Below are positions 32,039 through 39,646 of a DNA stretch of 51,715 bases, in pieces (within the stretch, counting starts at the first letter, position 1; every line of letters begins with the position of its first letter). The notes beneath the pieces are model-generated. The model had not been told where the DNA came from. It did not search any database and saw only the letters and a program-made list of their open reading frames with translations. Position numbers and translations under genes: made by a program. Source of the DNA: Halorarius halobius (GTDB lineage: Archaea > Halobacteriota > Halobacteria > Halobacteriales > Haloarculaceae); contig NZ_CP101165.1 in NCBI RefSeq assembly GCF_024298865.1, positions 1 through 51,715 of the forward strand. Reading direction: 5' to 3'.

Positions 32039-33772
32039 ATGAACCATCGAGAGCTCTCCGTGCTCATGGCCGGCTTGCTCGCGACGAGCCTAGTCACGGG
32101 TATTGTCGCCGCTGACCCGCCGCGACCGGGTACGGAGGGGAACGGGCTCACGGAAAACGAGTCGGCAACGCTGTGGTCACGTGATACGGACAGCTACATC
32201 ACGCAAGAGGAGTACCGCCAGCGCTACGGCGAGAACCGCTCCGCTGTCCATCAGGTCGCCAACGGAACGGACATTACGTTCAAACGACCGCCGGCGACTG
32301 CGGCGACGTGGACGCGGAACGACTTCGAGGACCTCGACGCCGGCGGCCCAGATACGTCCGTACATCCACCGCACGCAGACCTCGAGGACGGCGTCTTCAT
32401 CGAGGATGCTCACGCGACGATCTTCGCGGTCCAGCCCTCTACTCGTGGCCACCTTGAGTCCGGTGAAACCCCACTCTACATCGCGCCGAATGGGACGATG
32501 CGCGGGTTCGTTGATTACCGCGTTCGTGTGCCCAACGGGAGTTCCTCCGGCAACACGACTATCTCGTGGTCGCTCACGGAGCACGAGATCGAAGAAGTCC
32601 GGTTGAAGAAGGACGGCGAGACCATCGCCGAGCGTGACGGAGCCCATACGCCTGCCCTCGACTACCAGATCGAGGACGACTGGAGTGCGAATCTCACGCT
32701 GGAAGCGGAGATTAGCGTCCGGCTGAAGAAAACCGTCAGGACCGACCTGGGTGACCGGACGGACGTCGACGTTACCTATCAGACGGAATCACGCAACGTC
32801 TCCGATTCGATCGCCGTCGAGATCTACGACCTCTCGGCGTACCCCTACTACGCCGAGTATCCGAACGGCGATGCCGGCGTGGCTATCTTTCAGTCGCGGC
32901 CGTGGCAGGGGTACACGCTCACGGAGGACGGTGAGGCACGGGTCCGTGGCATCTGGCGGTTCTACACCGCTCGGAACACCAACTGGGACACGCTCGTCCG
33001 GTCGAATCGCACGGATAGCGCCACCATCGAGTCAGACGCAATTCCGGTGTACGTCCACGCCTATCCCTCGCGAATCGGGCCGCGTGCCGAGCCCGTCCGA
33101 GACGGACCGGAACTCATCGAGACCTGGGGGACTGACCGCCCGTCACCAGTCGGCACCATCGGTGAGAACATCAATATCGACATCGTCAACCAGTCGTACA
33201 CGACGACGTACGGCGTCGCCGTTCGAGCAGAGAACGTCGATCGAGAGGCGCTGCACGTTGCGGGCATCGTCCGGGGCGTGAATGCGTCAATCGTCGAGCC
33301 GGATGCCGGGTCCGAGCGACAGCTCCGCCGCAGTAATCTCACTGTCGAGGTCATCCAACAGAATCAGTCGCAAGCCACGCTCAGGGTCGAACTACGGGAC
33401 AATCAAACTGGTGCGCCGATTGCGCTCGACGATAGCCGTCAGTATCCAATCGGCGGCACCACCCGGAACGGGTACATCACGGTCGCGGATCAGCGCGTCG
33501 AGACCAACGCCTCGGGGGTGGCGATCGTGACCATCGACGAACCGGGCATCTACACGGCTCGGTACCATCCGGGCTCGTGGCTCGGTCACGACCCGGCGTA
33601 CGTGAGCGATACCGCGACGGCCCGCTGGCACCCACTCGGGACGATCGACGGCTGGTTTGCGCTGGTGTTTGAGGTCGGCTGGCAGCTCCTGCCGTTCTTC
33701 GTGATGTTCTACGCTGGCAAGCGCCTCCTCCGGATGCTCGGCCCAGAAGACATCTTCGGACAGAAACCATGA
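32039..33772 (+). CDS. Large secreted/surface protein of secretion operon
   Basis: 577 residues with an N-terminal signal peptide (LMAGLLATSLVTGIVA) and a C-terminal membrane anchor (about 545-567, WFALVFEVGWQLLPFFVMFYAG) facing a basic tip. The middle is mostly beta-sandwich-like, with many Asn-x-Ser/Thr sites (NRSA, NGTD, NVSD, NQSY), and near 490-520 an Ig-like segment ETNASGVAIVTIDEPGIYTARY. It likely forms the outside part of the secretion or mating apparatus. It overlaps the next gene by 4 bp. No named family. Confidence 0.8.
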   Translation: MNHRELSVLMAGLLATSLVTGIVAADPPRPGTEGNGLTENESATLWSRDTDSYITQEEYRQRYGENRSAVHQVANGTDITFKRPPATAATWTRNDFEDLDAGGPDTSVHPPHADLEDGVFIEDAHATIFAVQPSTRGHLESGETPLYIAPNGTMRGFVDYRVRVPNGSSSGNTTISWSLTEHEIEEVRLKKDGETIAERDGAHTPALDYQIEDDWSANLTLEAEISVRLKKTVRTDLGDRTDVDVTYQTESRNVSDSIAVEIYDLSAYPYYAEYPNGDAGVAIFQSRPWQGYTLTEDGEARVRGIWRFYTARNTNWDTLVRSNRTDSATIESDAIPVYVHAYPSRIGPRAEPVRDGPELIETWGTDRPSPVGTIGENINIDIVNQSYTTTYGVAVRAENVDREALHVAGIVRGVNASIVEPDAGSERQLRRSNLTVEVIQQNQSQATLRVELRDNQTGAPIALDDSRQYPIGGTTRNGYITVADQRVETNASGVAIVTIDEPGIYTARYHPGSWLGHDPAYVSDTATARWHPLGTIDGWFALVFEVGWQLLPFFVMFYAGKRLLRMLGPEDIFGQKP

Positions 33773-34599
33773 CTCAGGACAATCCCCACCTCAGTAGACG
33801 GACCGCCCTCCGAACAGTCGCCGGAGCCGCTCTCGCGAGCGTGGCCGGATGCCTCAACAACGGCGATTCCCCGGGTGGCGGGAACTCAACACCGTCTGAT
33901 GAAGGAGGAGTCATCCAGGAAGTCACTATAGAGGGGACAGAACTCGTCGTTGAATACTCCTCAGAGGAGGAAGTCGACCAGATCAATCTCGTCCAGCCGA
34001 ATGGGGAACTGTTCGGTCAGCGAGAAACCGCTGCTGGGTCACAGCAGGTCTCTTTCGAGATCGGGACTTCCTACGAGCCTGGAGAGTATACTGTCGTGGC
34101 CCTCAGCGGTGAAGAAACGCTAGCTGAGACTTCCTCACTGATACAGCCGGAAATTGGAATTCAAGAGGTCGGTCTTTATCGGAATAACCCTGAGAAGCCG
34201 TGGGACGAAGTCTACGGAGACACCGAGACGGATCGGCTAAAGAACGGTGAAGCGTACGTCACCGTCGAAAACACCGGAAGCGGACCAGAAGCGATTGTTG
34301 AGTTGATTTTCTCCGGTGATGTTCCAAACCCTGTCGAAGATCCCCGAGGTAGCGGGATGTATGAAACCGAGCAGGTGGTGATCTCGCCGGGAGAAACTAC
34401 CGACCTGTTCAGTAGTTCGTTCCCGTTTGGTTCTGAATCTGAGGAGGGAATGGGATGCTCCCCGGACGGGAACAGCGGCCAGTTCACCGTCACAGTCCGA
34501 ACCCAGGTTGGCGGCGATCAGGTATCGAAATCCTTCGATGTACAGTACTCCGGATCCACGGAGATGAGTGACTGCGAGGTTTCAATCACGGAGGCCTAA
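33769..34599 (+). CDS. Tat lipoprotein of secretion operon
   Basis: 276 residues with the Tat-lipobox signal LSRRTALRTVAGAALASVAGC, then a Gly/Ser/Asn linker and beta-rich repeats (about 45-275). Two Cys near the end (MGCSPDG, SDCEVSI) may pair. It overlaps the surface protein gene by 4 bp (ATGA) and ends 2 bp before the VirB6-like gene, so it is translationally coupled to both. It probably is an accessory surface component. Its base composition is a little lower in GC than the neighbours, hinting at a separate origin. Confidence 0.78.
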   Translation: MTQDNPHLSRRTALRTVAGAALASVAGCLNNGDSPGGGNSTPSDEGGVIQEVTIEGTELVVEYSSEEEVDQINLVQPNGELFGQRETAAGSQQVSFEIGTSYEPGEYTVVALSGEETLAETSSLIQPEIGIQEVGLYRNNPEKPWDEVYGDTETDRLKNGEAYVTVENTGSGPEAIVELIFSGDVPNPVEDPRGSGMYETEQVVISPGETTDLFSSSFPFGSESEEGMGCSPDGNSGQFTVTVRTQVGGDQVSKSFDVQYSGSTEMSDCEVSITEA

Positions 34600-34601
34600 C
34601 G

Positions 34602-35663
34602 ATGGTGGACCTGATAGACGTCGTTCTCGAGGGCTTCAAAGACGTCGTCGATTGGTTCATCGGTCTGTTCATGGACGGGCTTCGGTCGGGGTATCAGACG
34701 CTGACCGAAGAGATGTTTGGCACTCCGACTCCCCAGACTGACGGGACGTTCATTTTCGGAGAACCAAGTAACGCCCCTTGGCCAGCAATTCAGGAAGGAC
34801 TCATCGGTGGCGAGATCATGTTGATTTCTCTGCTGCTACTCGTGATGAGCGTTCAGGGACGACACACCATCCGCATCTTCAATATCGGGAGTGCGTACGA
34901 GGCTCGGAAGACCAAGAAGACTGCCTGGGTCGGAGCATTTCTGATTATTACCTGGTACTGGATTGGAGCGCTCGCGCTCTACCTTGTTGATGGGTTCACG
35001 ATTGCCCTGATGCCGGAGCTGTCCTCGCTGGGCTCTGCTATGCTGCAGTTCATAACGGGGTCGATTACCAATCCCGGTCTTGGTCTCCTCTTTGCTCTCA
35101 TCGGAGGAATCTCGATGTGGGCACTGGAGGCGCTGTTCTACATCCGGCAGATTCTCCTCTACGTCTACCTGTACGGGATGCCCATCGCGTTCGCCGTTGC
35201 GTATGGCAATATCCCAGTCCTCTCTGATGTCGCGATGGGGTTCAGCAAACGGTTCGTCCCACTGGCCATCCTACCCCTGCCTGCGGCGATAGTCCTCAAA
35301 GGATACGACCTACTCTATTCTGGAGGGGCGTTGACGCCGGGATCAGCGTTCCTCAAGTATCTCGTTGCGGCTTCACTTCCCCTCGTTGCGCTCTATGTGA
35401 CGTGGAAGACGTTCAAGTACGCGACCCCGCTGACGGCGAAGGTTCTCGGTGGTGCGACGAAGGGAGCGGCCCTCATCGGCGGTGTCGCCGCTGGGGCCTA
35501 TGTCGGCGGCGCCGGCGTCGCAACGACGGCGGCCCGATGGGGACCGAAGGCCGCAGCCGGACACGCTGTGGCGCAGAAAGCGGCAGCCCGGGGCGCGAAC
35601 AGCGACGAAGACAGCGGGACGCCGTCCTACCGGCGAACCGAGAACGATCCTGGAAGCTACTAA
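34602..35663 (+). CDS. VirB6/TrbL-like polytopic membrane protein
   Basis: 353 residues with five or more membrane helices: about 60-85 (IMLISLLLLVMSV), 105-130, 140-175, 180-205 (IRQILLYVYLYGMPIAFAVAY), 218-240 and 245-265. An Ala/Gly-rich segment at about 285-335 is followed by a polar tail. Such proteins form the inner-membrane channel of type IV secretion. GGAGG 8 bp ahead of the ATG, overlapping the end of the lipoprotein gene, is a good ribosome site. It is 6 bp before the PrgI-like fragment. Confidence 0.75.
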   Translation: MVDLIDVVLEGFKDVVDWFIGLFMDGLRSGYQTLTEEMFGTPTPQTDGTFIFGEPSNAPWPAIQEGLIGGEIMLISLLLLVMSVQGRHTIRIFNIGSAYEARKTKKTAWVGAFLIITWYWIGALALYLVDGFTIALMPELSSLGSAMLQFITGSITNPGLGLLFALIGGISMWALEALFYIRQILLYVYLYGMPIAFAVAYGNIPVLSDVAMGFSKRFVPLAILPLPAAIVLKGYDLLYSGGALTPGSAFLKYLVAASLPLVALYVTWKTFKYATPLTAKVLGGATKGAALIGGVAAGAYVGGAGVATTAARWGPKAAAGHAVAQKAAARGANSDEDSGTPSYRRTENDPGSY

Positions 35664-35669
35664 CAATCC

Positions 35670-35927
35670 ATGTCCATCGACCAAGACGCAGCCGCACGGC
35701 GCATCATGGACCAGTTCGGTGAGGAGAGTCGCATCCCCTACCTCAACATCGAGGAAGGCGACGTCGGCGTCCTGATCGCCTTCCCAATCGTCGGCCTGTT
35801 CATCGCCGGCCTCACCGGCATCGAATCACTCGCCCTGCCGTTCGTCGCAGGTGGTTTCGGGTTCGGCGTCGCGATCGTCTACGTCTCGCCCGACCACCTG
35901 AACGCATGGACGTGGACGAAAGATGTC
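35670..35927 (+). pseudogene. PrgI/VirB3-like protein, cut by IS
   Basis: The first 86 residues are intact, with a soluble start (DAAARRIMDQFGEESRIPYL) and a membrane hairpin (VGVLIAFPIVGLFIAGLTGI, LALPFVAGGFGFGVAIVYV), ending at DHLNAWTWTKDV. The IS1595-like element begins at 35928, and reading continues 54 codons into it (to 36089). In related clusters this gene precedes a VirB4-like ATPase. Nothing like that is found downstream, so the operon lost its motor and the secretion system is probably dead unless supplied in trans. Confidence 0.8.
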
Positions 35928-36931
35928 CGCTCTTGGGTAGAGGATTGTTGGTCAGTCCTGAGCAGTAGCTGGAAGTCACAGCGGGCAAGGGTGACGCGGT
36001 CGCGTCACCCGACGAACGATGATGCCAATCAAGACGTTCGTCTCGGAGCGTCGGGCCGCGAATCTGCTAGCACAGATTCGCTGGCGTGACGGCGTCTATT
36101 GCCCACGCTGCCGTGCCGAATCGGTGATTCGGTACGGCAGCTATCGGGTGTTTCAGCGGTATCTGTGTAAGGATTGCGACCGCACGTTCAACGATCAGAC
36201 GGGCACGGTTTTCGAACACTCTGCGGTCGCACTCAGAAAGTGGTTTCTCGCCGTCTACACCTACATCCGCTTCAACACCAGTCTGAGACAGCTAGACGTC
36301 GAAATCAACGTTTCGTACAAGACGGTCTATCGGCGCGTCCAGCGCTTCCTGCGAGCGCTGGACGCGCCTCAGTTCCATCTCGAAGGGCCGGTTGAGATCG
36401 ACGAGTTCTACGTGAAGGCGGGACGCAAAGGCCGCGAGCGCGACGGGCCGTCGCGCTCGCGTGCGCTGTCCACGCGTGGACGTGGAACGTACACCGAGGA
36501 CAAGCCACCCGTGTTCATTCTCGCAGATCGTGGCCGCGGTGAGCGGTACGTGATCCCAGCAAAAGCCGCTACCGAATCGACGATTCGACTCCTGCTGGCC
36601 GACCGCCAGCAGGAGTCGCTGACCGTCTATACCGACGGCTTTCGGGCATACGAACCGCTCGAAGCGGACGACGCATTCACTCGTGAATACGTCGTCCACG
36701 GCGACGGCGAGTACGTTGATGGAGACGTTCATGTGAACACCTGCGAGAGCCACGCGTCGCTGGCGCGACGGTGGCTCTCGCCACATCGAGGCGTCTCCAA
36801 AGACAGACTCACACCGTATCTCCGAGCGTTTCAGCTCCGCCGTGAAGTGTTCCGAAAACCGGGTGAAGAAGCGCTCAAAACCATCCTCGAAACTGCACTG
36901 TGATTCACCAACAATCTACGCCACAAGAGCG
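35928..36931 (+). mobile_element. IS1595-like insertion sequence, copy 1
   Basis: 1004 bp. Terminal inverted repeats begin CGCTCTTG at both ends and include GATTGTTGG. It is identical in length and protein to the copy at 49483-50486, which lies in the other direction. No target duplication is seen: the left flank ends AAGATGTC and the right begins TTCTTTAG. The left flank belongs to a PrgI-like gene and the right to an unrelated HEPN-like gene, so DNA was lost or rearranged here. Confidence 0.9.
36019..36903 (+). CDS. IS1595/ISXO2-like transposase
   Basis: 294 residues. The N-terminal zinc ribbon (CPRCRAESVI, CKDCDRTFND at about 31-61) precedes an HTH region, then an ISXO2-like DDE domain: Asp in VEIDEFYVK, Asp in TVYTDGFRAY and the Asn/Glu region HVNTCESHASLARRWL, where the last acidic residue is Glu or Asn of this group. 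It cuts and inserts its element. The protein is identical to that of copy 2, suggesting recent movement or gene conversion. Confidence 0.93.
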   Translation: MMPIKTFVSERRAANLLAQIRWRDGVYCPRCRAESVIRYGSYRVFQRYLCKDCDRTFNDQTGTVFEHSAVALRKWFLAVYTYIRFNTSLRQLDVEINVSYKTVYRRVQRFLRALDAPQFHLEGPVEIDEFYVKAGRKGRERDGPSRSRALSTRGRGTYTEDKPPVFILADRGRGERYVIPAKAATESTIRLLLADRQQESLTVYTDGFRAYEPLEADDAFTREYVVHGDGEYVDGDVHVNTCESHASLARRWLSPHRGVSKDRLTPYLRAFQLRREVFRKPGEEALKTILETAL

Positions 36932-37315
36932 TTCTTTAGTTTCTGGAGGGGCATCGAGATTCTTTCGAATACCAGCGATTATTCGAACGCCAGTGACTTC
37001 GACAAGATGGTTGACCGTGGTGAATTCGCGCTTTCCTATCACCACGACATGGACGACTCGCTTCGTCCCGAATTGAAGCGAGCCATCGAAGAGATAGAAG
37101 AGAAACGCCACGAACTCGTTCATGAAGGGCTAAAGACCGAGATTCATCAAGGTCATCGGAATGGCGCGAAATTACTACTGGACGGGTTGTTACTCCTATA
37201 CATCGACAAATACGGGCAGTGGGATCTCAATGATATGTCCTCTTTTCTCAAACACGGGGTCGAATATCAAGAGAAGGTCCAGTTCCTCACAACGCTGCTA
37301 ACGGACCTATCGTAG
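36932..37315 (+). pseudogene. C-terminal fragment of HEPN-like protein
   Basis: About 127 residues remain after the IS end, read in the same frame from the IS tail (the fused frame begins at 36842). The fragment has a long helix ending KRAIEEIEEKRHELVHEG, where RHELVH fits the RX4H signature of HEPN ribonuclease domains, followed by LLLDGLLLLYIDKYG. It ends normally with a stop at 37315. The 5' part is missing. It may be a remnant of a defence or abortive-infection gene. The 213 bp after it hold no gene I can support. Confidence 0.55.
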
Positions 37316-37528
37316 AGGCGCCCAGAACGATCATACATTTCCATCCACGAAGAAGACCCCTAGCTCGTCAGGGATTTCACCGCCGTCTTCGTGGAGTATC
37401 TACCAATTTGAGTCCGCGCAAGATGACGACTGAGTTGTGGCCAATTCGCAAGCCTACTTATCGACTGTTTCACCGCAGAAGGTTGGTCACCGGGAGAATT
37501 TCTACACAGCCAGCTCTGAATCGTGTGA

Positions 37529-38119
37529 TTAGAGCTCGGTCGGTGGCAGAAGCTCACAGAGAACAGCTGCTTGGTCAAGAAGTGCGTCGAAGAGCCGTTC
37601 AGTCGGTCGATACAGCGCGTGGTGTTCATCAACAGAATATGGCGTTTTCTCATCATCTGTGTGTGAGAGAAATCCGCTTTTGAGAAGCGGAACGAGGGTA
37701 GTATCCAGCGCAGTTCCGGAACGGCCAGATTCGACTTCGAGTGTGTGTCGAGAGAATTCAGAAAGGAACCGTGTACAGCAACTCAGGACGTGAGCACGTC
37801 GATCAGCGAATAGTTCGTTGAGCGCAGTACGATGGGTGCGTGTCCAATACTCGTCGAGTTTGACGTATGTACGAACGATAGGGGAAAGCTCGTTCAAGGA
37901 ACCATTAGCATGAACGATGCCAAGGTCGTTGAGAGCATGTTGGTCTTTGGTGTCCAGAGACTCGCCGAGGGGATGGAGAACAGTTTGAAGCGCATCGTGG
38001 TACTGTGAAGTAAGGAATTCCCCGGCAACAACGTGGGCGTTCACGATATTTCGAGCTGGGTGCATTGACTCGTGGTGGTCGGGGTTTCGGTGGTCGACGT
38101 GGGTTCGTGGATAGCTCAT
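37529..38119 (-). CDS. Hypothetical His/Leu-rich helical protein
   Basis: 196 residues, soluble and mostly helical by composition. Visible blocks: NIVNAHVVAGEFLTSQYHDALQTVLH, IVRTYVKLDEYWTRTHRTALNELFADRRAH, and LFDALLDQAAVLCELL. I recognise no motif. It lies between IS-derived debris and an inverted repeat of the TTAACCAACA set, and is divergent from the polymerase operon. Start at the ATG at 38119; a Met further in is possible. Confidence 0.6.
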   Translation of the reverse strand: MSYPRTHVDHRNPDHHESMHPARNIVNAHVVAGEFLTSQYHDALQTVLHPLGESLDTKDQHALNDLGIVHANGSLNELSPIVRTYVKLDEYWTRTHRTALNELFADRRAHVLSCCTRFLSEFSRHTLEVESGRSGTALDTTLVPLLKSGFLSHTDDEKTPYSVDEHHALYRPTERLFDALLDQAAVLCELLPPTEL

Positions 38120-38193
38120 AGAGCACCTCTTCCAACGTGGCGTTGAGCATTAACATTCCGAGCAGCCAGGCTCGAGACTCCAGCTGTGAAGGT

Positions 38194-38235
38194 TTAACCA
38201 ACACGCCGGCGTCAATACGGGCAGATGTTGGTTAA
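38194..38235. repeat. TTAACCAACA inverted repeat, copy B
   Basis: Arms TTAACCAACA and TGTTGGTTAA (10 bp, perfect), 22-base spacer. It lies in the 272-bp divergent region between the helical protein and the polymerase operon, 157 bp ahead of the latter. The remaining region shows only a possible TATA near 38362 (TTATCGG). Confidence 0.85.
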
Positions 38236-38391
38236 CACGGAGAGCACTGGATTCAGGAACTATTCTCGGAAACAGGATCCAAACGGAGACTACTCGGGAC
38301 CGTACCGGGATTGGAGGGGATCAAGTCGAGTTCCCTGAAACGCGGAAGCGACACGCCGCGGCTTATCGGGAACGTAGACAACTAATCGAGT

Positions 38392-39336
38392 ATGGGAGAA
38401 CACTCAACGTCGAACCGATTGGCGGTGGACCAGCCGACACGGGGCGCTGACCGCAATCGGATCCTTGCTGACCAGGCCGATCCGGCTACGGACGAGATGT
38501 TGTTGCCGTCACTTGGCGACGGCATCACGCTGCTCGACGTCGAGGGAGGCCGCGGCGTCCCAATCCTGCAGTCGCTCGTACTCGACCATCTCCTCCTACA
38601 CGACGGGCCCGCCTTCTGGGTCGACGCAAATGGTCACGCGACGACGACGACACTCGCCCAGATCGCGCCCAGTCAACGGTTGCTCAACCGAATCCACGTG
38701 GCACGCGGATTCACCGCCTACCAGCACTACGGCGCCGTCTGTGATCTCCCGACGGCAGTGAACAAGTCGATCCAGATGTCCACCACCGACGCCGAGGCGG
38801 CCGGTCGAGGGGAACCGAGTCATGACGAGGACACGTCGCCCCACACACCCGCCCTCATCGTCGCGCCGGCCGTCGACGCCCAGTACCGCGCCGACGATAC
38901 CCTCGGCGAGACCCACGCGAAAACCCTCCAGGCCCGAACTCTCGCCCGGTTGGCAACCTACGCCGAGGGGTACGACATCCCGGTACTCGTTACGCGAAAC
39001 GAACGAAACGAATTCACCGAGCCAGTCGCGACGGTCGCCGACCACCACCTCGAGTGTGAGCAGACCCGGATGGGGCCACGGGTCGTCGGCGAGGACTTCG
39101 AGACGCTCGTCTACCCCGTCGACGACGGCGCGTACTACCAGACGACGTTCGCGTACTGGCAGCAGCTGCTCGCGGCACGCGCCACGCAAGTCGGCGTGGA
39201 ACCAACGACGCCGGCGTCGTCGACGCCGACTCCGGAGGGTGTCGGCACGGGGGTCACCGCTGACGGTGAGACGGTGGCGGCCACCGCGGATCCCCTGCTC
39301 GATGCGTGGACCGCGACCGGGACAGGAGGACGATAG
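38392..39336 (+). CDS. RecA/RadA-fold protein with degenerate P-loop
   Basis: 314 residues. The core (about 40-260) has the RecA-like strand/helix order: DGITLLDVEGGRGVPILQSLVLDHLL in the Walker A place, PAFWVDANGHATTTTLAQIA, RIHVARGFTAYQHY, then ALIVAPAVDAQYRADD in the Walker B place and LARLATYAEGYDIPVLVTRN. The Walker A GxxxxGKT is not present (GGRGVPILQS instead), so ATP binding is doubtful. The tail is Pro/Thr-rich. It is 2 bp before the next small gene and in one operon with polB, so it may be a non-catalytic accessory for DNA replication. Confidence 0.7.
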   Translation: MGEHSTSNRLAVDQPTRGADRNRILADQADPATDEMLLPSLGDGITLLDVEGGRGVPILQSLVLDHLLLHDGPAFWVDANGHATTTTLAQIAPSQRLLNRIHVARGFTAYQHYGAVCDLPTAVNKSIQMSTTDAEAAGRGEPSHDEDTSPHTPALIVAPAVDAQYRADDTLGETHAKTLQARTLARLATYAEGYDIPVLVTRNERNEFTEPVATVADHHLECEQTRMGPRVVGEDFETLVYPVDDGAYYQTTFAYWQQLLAARATQVGVEPTTPASSTPTPEGVGTGVTADGETVAATADPLLDAWTATGTGGR

Positions 39337-39338
39337 CG

Positions 39339-39644
39339 ATGGGACGCACGAACCCGACGTACCGAGATGCACTGCGGGCCATCGAAGAGCGCTGGGCAGA
39401 GTTCCGGCGGGCACTGCGGCGTCGCGACCAGCCGCGCTTCGACCGCTTGTTCGAGTACGCCCGCGAGCACGCCGACGCCAGCGGGCTGTTGAACCACCAG
39501 AACCCGCTGCTGCCGGCGCTGCTTAGCATCGATCTCGAACAGGAGGCCCGCCTCGACAACCACGAGGAACGCCTCGAGGAGCTCGAAGCCGCGGTCACAA
39601 CAAGCGATGACCAGGAGGCCGCTCCATCGGACACGAACCCGTGA
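39339..39644 (+). CDS. Small helical protein in polB operon
   Basis: 101 residues beginning at the ATG at 39339. AGGAGG (39324-39329) is 9 bp ahead and within the end of the previous gene, giving a strong ribosome site that decides this start. It is helical and charged (YRDALRAIEERWAEFRRALRRRDQ, FDRLFEYAREHADASG, then a coiled-coil EARLDNHEERLEELEAAV). It overlaps the start of polB. It may clamp or couple the RecA-fold protein and the polymerase. No known family. Confidence 0.75.
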   Translation: MGRTNPTYRDALRAIEERWAEFRRALRRRDQPRFDRLFEYAREHADASGLLNHQNPLLPALLSIDLEQEARLDNHEERLEELEAAVTTSDDQEAAPSDTNP

Positions 39645-39646
39645 CG

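Noticed and set aside
35920..36940. Target-site duplications for the IS copies
   Set aside because: None of the 8-bp flanks match within or between copies. AGATGTC occurs near two flanks but is offset by 4 bp and looks accidental.
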